DNA of 64,000 nt from the NCBI RefSeq assembly GCF_000835495.1, contig NW_015622547.1, positions 3,410,001 to 3,474,000 on the forward strand, written 5' to 3'. The notes under the pieces are model-generated. The model saw only the letters and a program-made list of their open reading frames with translations. It ran no database searches and had not been told where the DNA came from. The position numbers and the translations under genes were made by a program. Shown here one piece after another: positions 56,129 to 64,000 of the stretch. Source of the DNA: Cladophialophora immunda (taxonomy: Eukaryota > Ascomycota > Eurotiomycetes > Chaetothyriales > Herpotrichiellaceae). Position 1 is the stretch's first letter; every line of letters begins with the position of its first letter.

Positions 56129-56844
56129 CTCAAGGCCGTTGAATTGATGAAATTTGAGAGTGCTCCGGGTTTTGTCGAGAGAATGTGGCCCTGCCCCTGG
56201 TTTCTCGGTCTCACAGCGGTGACAAGCAACAGAAATGGGACGAGAAGGCGCCGGGTTAGCGGTACTGGCCTACCTGGAGACCTTCCTCCATTTAGTTCCG
56301 TCAGGAGCGCATCAAGTAGACCTAGCTACAATACTAGTAAGATACGATGCTATTCCTTCTTGATCAAGATGTGCGCCGTGGGCTGATGTACGCCACAATA
56401 ATAAATTTTCTATCCAATCAACGTATTCCGGATCCGTGCCAAGCCAATAGATTTAGTATGTGGAAACAAGGCTTCGCTTTACAAGCTCAGGAGAAATGGC
56501 TTAGATTTTCCTCGGCCCAAGTTCGCGTGGTGTTGCCTTTTTTCTGCCATGCCAGTGGTAGCAGGCGCGTCTCGTTGTCTACTCCGCCACCTCGTATGGC
56601 GAGATTGGTGCCGGACCATCGAGCGGGAATACCGCATCTTGATGTTTCTTTTGTCACAGCCTGATGCTGCGGCGAGCTTTTAGTAACGGGTGCTCCTGCG
56701 TAAATCGTTATCGAGTATCTGGACTCGGTCAGCTCAGCCGCATCCTATGGAATATAAGTATTGGCATCCTCGGCTGCGTACTACGAAGCTCCTTTTTGAC
56801 TTATCAAATTGCCTCCCTTGGAGTAGTTCCAATCGTTCCCGAAA
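56129..56844. promoter_or_regulatory. Divergent promoter gap between membrane protein and GPI protein
   Basis: About 0.72 kb between divergent starts. A TATA-like TATAAG at 56753-56758 faces the GPI-protein gene, 87-92 bp from its ATG. Nothing else recognised. Confidence 0.4.
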
Positions 56845-58032
56845 ATGCGGATTCCCGGCTCTGTGACCGTTCTCGCAACAGCGTTGGCTTTGTCTCTGTT
56901 ACCACTACAAGGCAAGTTGTACATGAGCTGCCCGAACACGGAAACATCCGCTCTGACATCCTAGTAGCTGCCGGCCAAACATGCGCGGCCAATTGTACCG
57001 TAACCGTCGGTAACGGTTTCGTCCTTCATTGGGCCCCGCAGGACTTTACTACCACGATCGTTGCCGCTACCGTTGTCCAAATAGTCAACACCGATTTACA
57101 CGTTACCAGGCTTTCGACAGTTTACAATGAGTTACCCGCCGGCTACACAGTGCCCACCAACACCAATGCCCAGGGCACACAGACAGTTCCAGTGGCGTAT
57201 GTTCGAACTGGTAAAACTCTGACCACCGACGTGTGAGGCTGGAATTGAAGCCCCTTTGGTAGCTCTTCGCTCATGTTCTTCTAGCGCATTCCCTACCCCA
57301 TTCCAGTATTTCCCGGATCGGTACACGTGGAATGGAACGTTGCCCACAACGGACGCGAATAGCAATTCCATTTGCTCTACCGACGCCAGTGCCATAGAGT
57401 TTGTGGACTTCTGGTCGCAGCAGACTACGTTCACAACGCCCACTAATACGTATGGGCCGGATCCTGGTGGTCTCTTGTTCACAACTTGGTGGGGCGAATA
57501 CGTCGGGATGGCGAATACTTACAAGAAGATTTTCACTACGGACGCAGCCCTGCAATCGTGCTCACCGTACTACCCCCCCGCCCCAGCTGTTCCAGAATTT
57601 ACCGCCAGGTTCATCACCGATACGTCTGTATCTTATGAGGGCGGCTCTTCGTCTGGGGGAGGGCAGCAAACAGCACCGTCATCGAACTCGGCCACGCGAA
57701 CCTCCGGACCGTCCGAAGCATCGTCCGAAGCCACGTCGGGAGGCTCTAACTCTGCCGCTGGCGAAGGAACAGCTTCGTCTTCAGCCATGGGGACGATTAC
57801 CAAGGTGGTAACATCGACATCCCTGAATACTGTTGTGACGAACGGCCCTTCTGGAGTAGAGACGCTCGTCAACACCGTCGACATCATAAGTGCGGTGGTG
57901 TCGACCCCCAGCAGCGCCAGCACGACTACAGAGGCCCCGGCAAATACACCGACAAACGCAGGCCCCACTACTCATCCGGTGTTCTGGACACTAGGAGCCA
58001 CTTTGATGGCGTTTTTTATTCTTACGATGTGA
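56845..58032 (+). CDS. GPI-anchored Ser/Thr-rich cell-surface protein
   Basis: Exons 56845-56911, 56965-57210 and 57263-58032 give 360 residues. The signal peptide is MRIPGSVTVLATALALSLLPLQ. The mature part begins AAGQTCAANCTVTVGNGFVLHW, then TTIVAATVVQIVNTD, FPTPFQYFPDRYTWNGTLPTTD and FVDFWSQQTTF. A low-complexity Ser/Thr/Gly region (GGSSSGGGQQTAPSS and on) precedes a short hydrophobic end (HPVFWTLGATLMAFFILTM), the usual GPI-attachment layout. The first intron starts GCAAGT and ends TAG, a GC-AG intron, because no GT donor restores frame; the second is GT-AG. The protein would sit in the cell wall or membrane. The family is common in ascomycetes but uncharacterised. Confidence 0.8.
56912..56964 (+). 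other. Predicted GC-AG intron
   Basis: A 53-bp intron with donor GCAAGT, branch-like CTGAC near 56951 and acceptor CTAG. Reading through gives a stop at the TAG 56962-56964; splicing joins LLPLQ to VAAGQTC in frame. Confidence 0.7.
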
Positions 58033-59097
58033 TGACGCTGAATATTTGAGGATAGAAATGGACCATGAATGGATCTGGACCACATTCAATTGGATAAAAG
58101 GCGTAGTAATAACAACATCAGAGCGAGACATCAGTACATGTATCCATCTGATCACACGCCGCCCCGCCTCGTTTTCTCGAGATTCCTTTTCAAGAACCCT
58201 CCCGATACCTAATATCGAAACATTTCTTCACAGGCCCAGCGGGTTCCCCACATTCTACTCTGTCCCTCCAAACGGCTCCTTCATCCTTTCTCCCTCCGCC
58301 TCTCCCTACTTAGTAGGACTGCCTTCGTGGTTTCCAAAGCTAACGCCGACTTAGGACGGTAGACGCTAGCTGTAATTCACCAAGTCAATGCAATTGTTGT
58401 TGCCGCTACTCATCTCTTGGAGGAGGATTTCAGAGAACGGCTGAAGCGGCGCCACACGCCCTTTTCTCAGATGGCACATCATAGCCTAGTTCTGCGCCTG
58501 ACCGTGGCAGGGATCTAGACAAAGATGAAGAGGACATCGCATGAGCGTTTCGGTGATACAGCCGCCCACAACGGTAAACATACCAAGGCCTTACTGGGAA
58601 AGTGTTTGGTAGTGGCAATAACGTGCCAGGCTGGGTTCAGTGTTAATATAGTTCAGCTTAACTGCGCTGTCGTATCCGCTTACTCCGCCGCATCAAAGCA
58701 TACTGCGGCGCAAAGCGCACAGGTTGGTCTATTTCGATCCATCTCGTGTTGTCTGTACTGACAATCTCCTGGCCGTTCCAACTACATCTTCAACTTCGAC
58801 CATAAGTACCTCTTTAAGAGAGCCGAACGGGATATTGCGGCAACCCAAAAACCCTTCGGCAGAACCCCGAGAGCGCTTAGGAAGCTGAGGTGGGCAAAGC
58901 GGCGAGGGTTCCGGCCGGCACAGTCCTGGACGTCGGTCGGCTCGGTCGGCTTCCTAGACGGATGAGCCACCACGTACTCCTTCCGGTTTCTGGACTAAAG
59001 GCATTAAGTATCATTAGGATTTCCAGACATGCCAAGGTCTTCCCAGCTCCTGATTTTCCTTCCTTTGCCCGTATCATAACGCCAGACTCAGAACGTA
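58033..59097. other. 1.06-kb gap before the sulfatase
   Basis: Only short frames, for example 58430-58618 (-) and 58525-58761 (+), without motifs. Probably the terminator of the GPI gene and the sulfatase promoter. Confidence 0.45.
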
Positions 59098-60675
59098 ATG
59101 GGTTCAATAGACAATTCCCGGAAAAACATTCTCTTCCTGATAGCCGACGATCTAGGTAAATGCCTAGGTTGCTACGGTGCAAAAGGGCTCCGAACGCCCA
59201 ATATCGACAAGCTCGCGGCCAATGGAACCTCGTTTGACCTCGCTTTTACGAGTACAGCCTCGTGCAGCGCCAGCCGCACTGTCATGTATACTGGCCTGCA
59301 CCCACACGAGAACGGACAGTATGGCCTTGCCGGAGGAACAAGTCATTTCCAGTCCTTCGACCACGTACAATCCGCGCCCACGCTGTTCAACGCCCTGGGC
59401 TATCAAACGGGCATTGTAGGCAAGGTGCATGTAGGTCCGGCGCCCGTCTTCCCATGGGAGTCGAGAGAGGAAAGCGAGACGAGGAATGTCGCGTGGGTCG
59501 CAGAGCGGGCGGAGGCGTTCTTTGAGCGAGCCAAGGAGACAAAACGGCCGTTCTTCCTCACGGTGGGATACGTCGACCCTCACAGAGACATCACGACCCG
59601 CAGTGAATTTGGCAACGGCGAGACGTGCGAGGGCAAGTTCGTCGCACCAGACTTCCAACCCGACCAAGTCGAGATTCCGGCATGGCTGACCGACCTGCCC
59701 GAAACACGAATCGAATACGTGGAATACTACAAAGCCATCGCGCGTATGGACTATGGTGTCGGACTGGTGCTCGATGCTCTCGAACGCAAAGGCCTCGCAA
59801 GCTCTACCCTAGTTGTCCTTTGCAGTGACAACGGCCCGCCGTTCATCAACTCGAAGACTACTCTCTACGACGCTGGGACACAGCTCCCTTTCATCGTGCG
59901 CGCCCCAGGATGCTCGCAGCCGGGAACGCGGAATCCCAATATGATATCCTACATCGACATTCTGCCCACGTTTCTCGCCTGGGCCGGCGCACCTCTCGAA
60001 TTTCGCGCCCCTATCGAGCTGCCAAAGGGTCAGGTATACACACTGGAAACGCGTCCGCCGCCTCCACCTCGACGTCTTGGTCGGTCCTTTCTGCACATCA
60101 TTGGCTGTTCTGATGTGTTGCCCGAAGACCAGTGGCAGCACAAGGTGTACGGGTCTCATACGTTCCATGAAATCGCCAACTACTGGCCCACGCGGGTCGT
60201 GCGCAATCGACGGTTCAAGTACCACCGGAACATCGCGTGGCAGCTTGATTTTCCGTTCGCCTCGGACTTGTACGCGAGTCTGACGTTAGAAGGAGTCCGC
60301 AAGAACCACCAAGGCAAGCCGGGCCAAGAGGGCGCGGACGTCCTGATCGGTGCCCGTTCTCTCAAGCAGTACGTCCGCCGCCCAGCGGAAGAACTGTACG
60401 ATCTCGAATCAGACCCGGTGGAGGTGAGGAACCTGGCAGATCAGCCCGAGTATGCTTCAGTGTTGGCACAGATGAGACATGAGTGCGAGACGTGGCAAGA
60501 GGAGACCAAGGATCCGTGGCTCCTGCGGGATGGACAGAGCGTGATGGCGCTGCGCCGGTACGCGGGCGAGAAGTTGAAAATGCCCACGTCGTTTGACTTT
60601 GTGCTCGATTCTGTGGCACTGGGGGGAATGGAAAGGTATAGAGTAGACGACCCACGATTGGTCTCGAGGACATAG
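59098..60675 (+). CDS. Type I sulfatase (SGSH/arylsulfatase-like)
   Basis: A single exon encodes 525 residues. Metal-binding residues appear early (ILFLIADDLGK; D17, D18). The formylglycine site reads C56-S-A-S-R60 followed by TVMYTGLHPHENGQYGL, most like N-sulphoglucosamine sulphohydrolase; the usual Pro at the third place is Ala. Downstream are GKVHVGP, FLTVGYVDPHRD and the distal metal site CSDNGPPF near residue 242-249. The C-terminal subdomain ends with LYDLESDPVEVRNLAD, a strong family mark. There is no signal peptide, so it is probably intracellular. It would hydrolyse a sulfate ester or sulfamate; the substrate is unknown. Activation would require a formylglycine-generating enzyme or an anaerobic maturase acting on Cys56. 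Confidence 0.9.
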   Translation: MGSIDNSRKNILFLIADDLGKCLGCYGAKGLRTPNIDKLAANGTSFDLAFTSTASCSASRTVMYTGLHPHENGQYGLAGGTSHFQSFDHVQSAPTLFNALGYQTGIVGKVHVGPAPVFPWESREESETRNVAWVAERAEAFFERAKETKRPFFLTVGYVDPHRDITTRSEFGNGETCEGKFVAPDFQPDQVEIPAWLTDLPETRIEYVEYYKAIARMDYGVGLVLDALERKGLASSTLVVLCSDNGPPFINSKTTLYDAGTQLPFIVRAPGCSQPGTRNPNMISYIDILPTFLAWAGAPLEFRAPIELPKGQVYTLETRPPPPPRRLGRSFLHIIGCSDVLPEDQWQHKVYGSHTFHEIANYWPTRVVRNRRFKYHRNIAWQLDFPFASDLYASLTLEGVRKNHQGKPGQEGADVLIGARSLKQYVRRPAEELYDLESDPVEVRNLADQPEYASVLAQMRHECETWQEETKDPWLLRDGQSVMALRRYAGEKLKMPTSFDFVLDSVALGGMERYRVDDPRLVSRT

Positions 60676-61327
60676 AAATTTCTTTGCGGAGACTGCATTC
60701 ACTGCGGATTGCTGGCGATTATAGATTCTATTAGGGGAACAAATTACAGCTCTGGTACCCGTACCCATCAAAGCAGCCTTTCGGCTAGCTAAGATGGCGA
60801 GTTCAGATACACTTCTGATTTCCCGGGATAGAGACTTTGTCCGGTAGGTCTGGAATTGAGAAGGATTTCTAGTCGTGATAGACTGCATGCTCCTAGTCCG
60901 CTTCGCGCTTTCGTGGGCTTTGGGAAGCGAGGCTGGGGTTCACCGAAGGCCGAGTCTCTAAGGTCCTCATCTGAGAGGGTTGTTATCTTTGGTCCGGACG
61001 CCCCTGGCACTTGATCTCGTCGGCAGCTGGGCGTCCTAACCCCAAGAAAAGCTTAAGTAAATATCTACCAACCGAGAATTGCGACGCCGAACAAACGCGT
61101 GGTAGATGATGAAGTACACTGCATGTGTCTCGCAGTCCGATATCGGCCTGCCATCGTCAGATTCCGTATTCGCATCCAAATGCTATCACAGTGTCCACCA
61201 GAGAAGCACTGGCTTTTCACTGGAACAGTCTGCATTTAGTGATATATATCGACCTTTCTGCTGTGACCGATTCCACGACGAAGAGTCCTCCAAGTGAAAT
61301 TACTTCAGATGAGACCTCAGCCTTGGC
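60676..61327. promoter_or_regulatory. Gap and promoter before the FAD monooxygenase
   Basis: About 0.65 kb. TATATAT at 61243-61249 lies 79-85 bp from the next ATG. Short frames carry no motifs. Confidence 0.4.
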
Positions 61328-62497
61328 ATGGCCAAACCAGTGGCGCTTATCGTGGGAGCTGGCATCGCCGGTCTGGCAGCTGCTTGGTGGCTAGACAAGG
61401 CTGGCTGGCAGTCGATCGTCGTTGACAGGGCCGAAGCCTTTCGCGTCGGCGGCTATACCATGACCATCTCCGGGCTCGGACACGAAACCGTCAAGCATAT
61501 GAGCCTTCTGGACGAGCTTCAATCGGTTGCCCAGCATTTTGACTGCAACATCATCAACGACTGCAACGGCAGGGAACTGTGTCGTGTCAAGTACGTCGAC
61601 GTGCACGGTGGTGGGCTGGATGCGCTGGCCGTCCGTCGTGATGAATTGGCACGACTGCTCGCCAAAAGCCTTCCAGACAGCTGTTCGATCCGATTCCAGG
61701 AGACCGTTAGCGAGTTCACTGAGGAGGGAGACAAGGTTCGTGTCGTCCTCGCCGGGGGCGACGTGATCGAGGCAGACCTGTTGATTGGCGCCGACGGATT
61801 TCGTTCTCAAATTCGTCGGTCGCTCTGGAAAGACAGCGAGGGCGAGTTCTTGGAGCCACTGGGATACTATTATGCCGCCTACAATTTCAGCCAGCAGGCG
61901 GAAACGCAGAACGATTGTCACTCGTTCAACCGCCCGGGACAGTTGGACATGCTGTTCGCTTTGCGAGACAAAGGCATGACCGGCATGCACATTTGGCGCG
62001 AGGACCAGACCTTATCGACAGAAAGCTCCCGGGACAAGTTTGACATTCTCCGCAAGATCACCTCCCAAAGCGTTCAGCAAGTGCGCGACGCTGTTGATCA
62101 GGCCGACAAAGCTGGCGCTCTGGTGAACATGGACAGTCTCACGCTGGTGACCCTACCGCGATGGTCCAAGGGCCGAGTGGTCCTCCTGGGCGATGCAGCA
62201 CACTGCTTGACGCTTCTTTCAGGGCAGGGCGCCGGTATGGCACTGGTGTCGGCGGAGATACTAGGCAAAGAACTCCAGAAAACGCCGGACGTCCTTGAGG
62301 CGCTCCGAAACCACGAGGCGAAGCTCCGTCCGTCGATTGAACGACTCCAAGCCCGTTCCAGGCGCATGGCGGCGTGGTTTATCCCCAAAAGCACCATCGC
62401 CTACTATTTCCGCAACCTCCTCCTCAAGATCTTGCCCTACTCCTGGATCGTAAACTTCCATGTCAGCACCATCAAGTCAGAGATTGAGCTGCTCTGA
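61328..62497 (+). CDS. FAD-dependent monooxygenase, TetX/PHBH fold
   Basis: A single exon encodes 389 residues. The dinucleotide motif GAGIAG is at 10-15, followed by a VVDRAEAF acidic strand. LLIGADGFRSQIRRSLW carries the conserved DG motif. The second FAD site is GDAAHCLTLLSGQGAGMAL with D289. The C-terminus after residue 350 is a basic amphipathic stretch (RRMAAWFIPKSTIAYYF) without a thioredoxin-like tail. The short length and motif set match the single-domain class A flavoprotein hydroxylases, similar to TetX or zeaxanthin-epoxidase-like enzymes. Substrate is unknown. It lies between the sulfatase and a Zn2Cys6 regulator on the same strand; a functional link is only possible. Confidence 0.87.
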   Translation: MAKPVALIVGAGIAGLAAAWWLDKAGWQSIVVDRAEAFRVGGYTMTISGLGHETVKHMSLLDELQSVAQHFDCNIINDCNGRELCRVKYVDVHGGGLDALAVRRDELARLLAKSLPDSCSIRFQETVSEFTEEGDKVRVVLAGGDVIEADLLIGADGFRSQIRRSLWKDSEGEFLEPLGYYYAAYNFSQQAETQNDCHSFNRPGQLDMLFALRDKGMTGMHIWREDQTLSTESSRDKFDILRKITSQSVQQVRDAVDQADKAGALVNMDSLTLVTLPRWSKGRVVLLGDAAHCLTLLSGQGAGMALVSAEILGKELQKTPDVLEALRNHEAKLRPSIERLQARSRRMAAWFIPKSTIAYYFRNLLLKILPYSWIVNFHVSTIKSEIELL

Positions 62498-63097
62498 TAC
62501 TGTCGGGGAGCTCTTGGGGATACGGTCTTGACCGCCCCATCAGTTGGAAGGGACCGTCGAGATGGAATGTCATGGCAGGAGATCCAGGGGCCATACGAAC
62601 CTGGTGTTCGACCACTCAAATCTCAGGTTTCCGAGGCGCAGCTGTTGAGGAGGGAGGCAAAGCATTGTAGAAGCACCGCAAGATTCGTAAGATCAGCATT
62701 CACTCGCAGTCAATGCCAATCGCGGGGCTTAGGCCACTAATTTCCCATCCTCGATGCACAGGTTTTGCGCGGGGAAGCATGGTTTCGCAGATAGTTTTCG
62801 CCACCAAGCCTTAGGCCCTCAAAGCCTGGAGGTTGGAAGGTTCTTGTGGTGAATCTAGCGAGCATTGCGCCATAGCCATAGGCACCGCAAGCTCCTTCAT
62901 CTGGAGACTAAGTTTGTCTACCGCTATGCCACTAACCTTTCGTCTTACAGGCCTCATTTACCCCCTAGTTTGTCGCCTATCAAAATCCCACGAACATTTT
63001 CCAACGTCTTTGACCTCAGTTCGCCTCTCAGCTTCCGCAGCACTCTATACATTTGCTGCTCGTTCTCCGTACTGATGGCCTTTCGAGGACCCAATAG
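62498..63097. other. Gap before the twin-cluster regulator
   Basis: About 0.6 kb. No open frame with a motif. Presumably terminator plus promoter. Confidence 0.45.
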
Positions 63098-64000
63098 ATG
63101 ATGAGTGCCCAAGGTATTTCGCGTGTCGAGACCGAGTCGTCGGGGCGTGGGGCTATCCTGGGCAGAAAGCAGACATGCACACAATGTAGAAGTCGAAAGG
63201 TACGGCTAGCCAACTCTCTCGAGACTCAAGCAAGGGTCAGCGCTGAACACCCTTAGGTGCGCTGTGACGGTGTCGCGCAAGATGAGTCCTGCAGCAACTG
63301 CTCTCGACTGGGTTTCAGTTGCTCCTTTCGCCATTTTCAGCCGGGCGAAGGCTCAATATCAGCTGAATTGCCGCCAAAGAAGGCTCGTGTGTCTCGGGCT
63401 TGCAGAACTTGTCACTCAATGAAGACACGGTGCAGTGGAGATTTGCCGAGTTGCGACCGATGCCACAATAAGGGTATCGAATGCGTTTATCCAGCGCGCG
63501 ACAAGCAACTGGTTGGCATTGGCTCTCCTGCAGTTGAACGGAGCTTTGGTGATGCCGTTTTCGAGGGAGCTTCAGAGATAGGGTCCCAATCCAGCCCTTT
63601 CTTTGCAGAGCATCTCGGTCGAGATCGATCTCATGGATCATCCACCATAAAGTAAGTCAGCTCAATGCAAAACTCGAGCCACTTTTGACTCGAGATAGCT
63701 CCCCTCTGCTCACACGCGAACGGATCTTGAAAGCTATCCGAGCCTTTTTCCAGTATCTACAGCCACTTCCGAGCCTTGCAATTCTGCACAAGGCCTCTCT
63801 CTTACGACTGGTTCACCAAGACCAGGCAGATCAAGCACTACTGGCTTCGATCATCGCAGTCACATCGCATACTTCAGATTCTTCAGCGAGCGATAGAGAG
63901 ATCGGTTCACGGTGCGCAGACCTGGCGGAGGGCCTGATCATGGCTGAATTCAAACGGCCTTCCTTCTTCAAGTTGCAGGCATTGTTGTTCGTCATCAGGT
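63098..64000 (+). CDS. Transcription factor with two Zn2Cys6 clusters (partial, C-terminus off the right edge)
   Basis: Exons 63098-63199, 63257-63651 and 63699 to >64000. The first cluster is C27-x2-C30-x6-C37-x8-C46-x2-C49-x6-C56, split by intron 1 after RSRK. A 26-residue linker with PPKKARVSR leads to a second complete cluster, C83-x2-C86-x6-C93-x6-C100-x2-C103-x6-C110. The third exon begins the fungal-specific middle homology region (LLTRERILKAIRAFFQYLQPLPSLAILHKAS). The start uses the first of two adjacent ATGs. Both introns are GT-AG, 57 and 47 bp. It is a nuclear regulator; the neighbouring monooxygenase and sulfatase are possible targets, or genes beyond the window. Confidence 0.85.

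Overview
The window is nuclear DNA of a filamentous ascomycete (Pezizomycotina). The grounds are short GT-AG introns of about 48-60 bp in most genes and families typical of this group: CFEM/PTH11 receptors, Zn(II)2Cys6 regulators with a fungal-specific middle homology region, HET and NACHT proteins, a heme-thiolate peroxidase and DHA1/sugar MFS transporters. I cannot fix class or genus from sequence alone. Twenty-eight protein-coding gene models are given, one of them weak. Two run off the window edges: a receptor on the left and a regulator on the right. Exon joins were worked out by hand from splice signals, reading frame and family resemblance. I saw no tRNA, rRNA, CRISPR array or intact transposon.

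Layout. 1-12.6 kb: CFEM-PTH11 receptor (-), secreted heme-thiolate peroxidase (+), Zn2Cys6 regulator (-) divergent from a FAD aromatic hydroxylase (+), and a zinc-knuckle protein (+). 13.5-20.6 kb: sugar transporter (-), APH/ACAD10-type kinase (-), cytochrome P450 (+). 21-31 kb: a likely aromatic catabolic cluster with a Zn2Cys6 regulator (-), class II fumarase (-), gentisate 1,2-dioxygenase (+) and a salicylate/3-hydroxybenzoate-hydroxylase-like FAD enzyme (+). 31.3-39.4 kb: a conserved housekeeping block with NOP58, an RNA polymerase III C17 subunit, a PLAC8 protein, a BTB protein and an orphan 199-aa protein. 39.9-44.4 kb: a fungal transcription-factor-domain protein with no visible zinc cluster, then a DHA1 drug/polyamine-type transporter (-).

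46.9-53.6 kb is a candidate nonself-recognition module. A 157-residue two-helix membrane protein (-) starts 171 bp from a NACHT STAND protein (+), which is followed on the same strand by a 940-aa HET-domain protein. 53.9-58 kb holds a 701-aa multi-span membrane protein (-) and a GPI-anchored Ser/Thr-rich surface protein (+) whose first intron appears to be GC-AG. 59-64 kb holds a sulfatase, a FAD monooxygenase and the start of a regulator with two complete Zn2Cys6 clusters in tandem.

How the parts may work together (inference): the 24.4-30.9 kb genes could convert a hydroxybenzoate to gentisate, cleave the ring to maleylpyruvate and handle the fumarate released later. The isomerase and hydrolase for the middle steps are not visible here. 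The NACHT/HET pair could act as sensor and death effector in allorecognition. The core block at 31-39 kb separates two accessory-looking regions.
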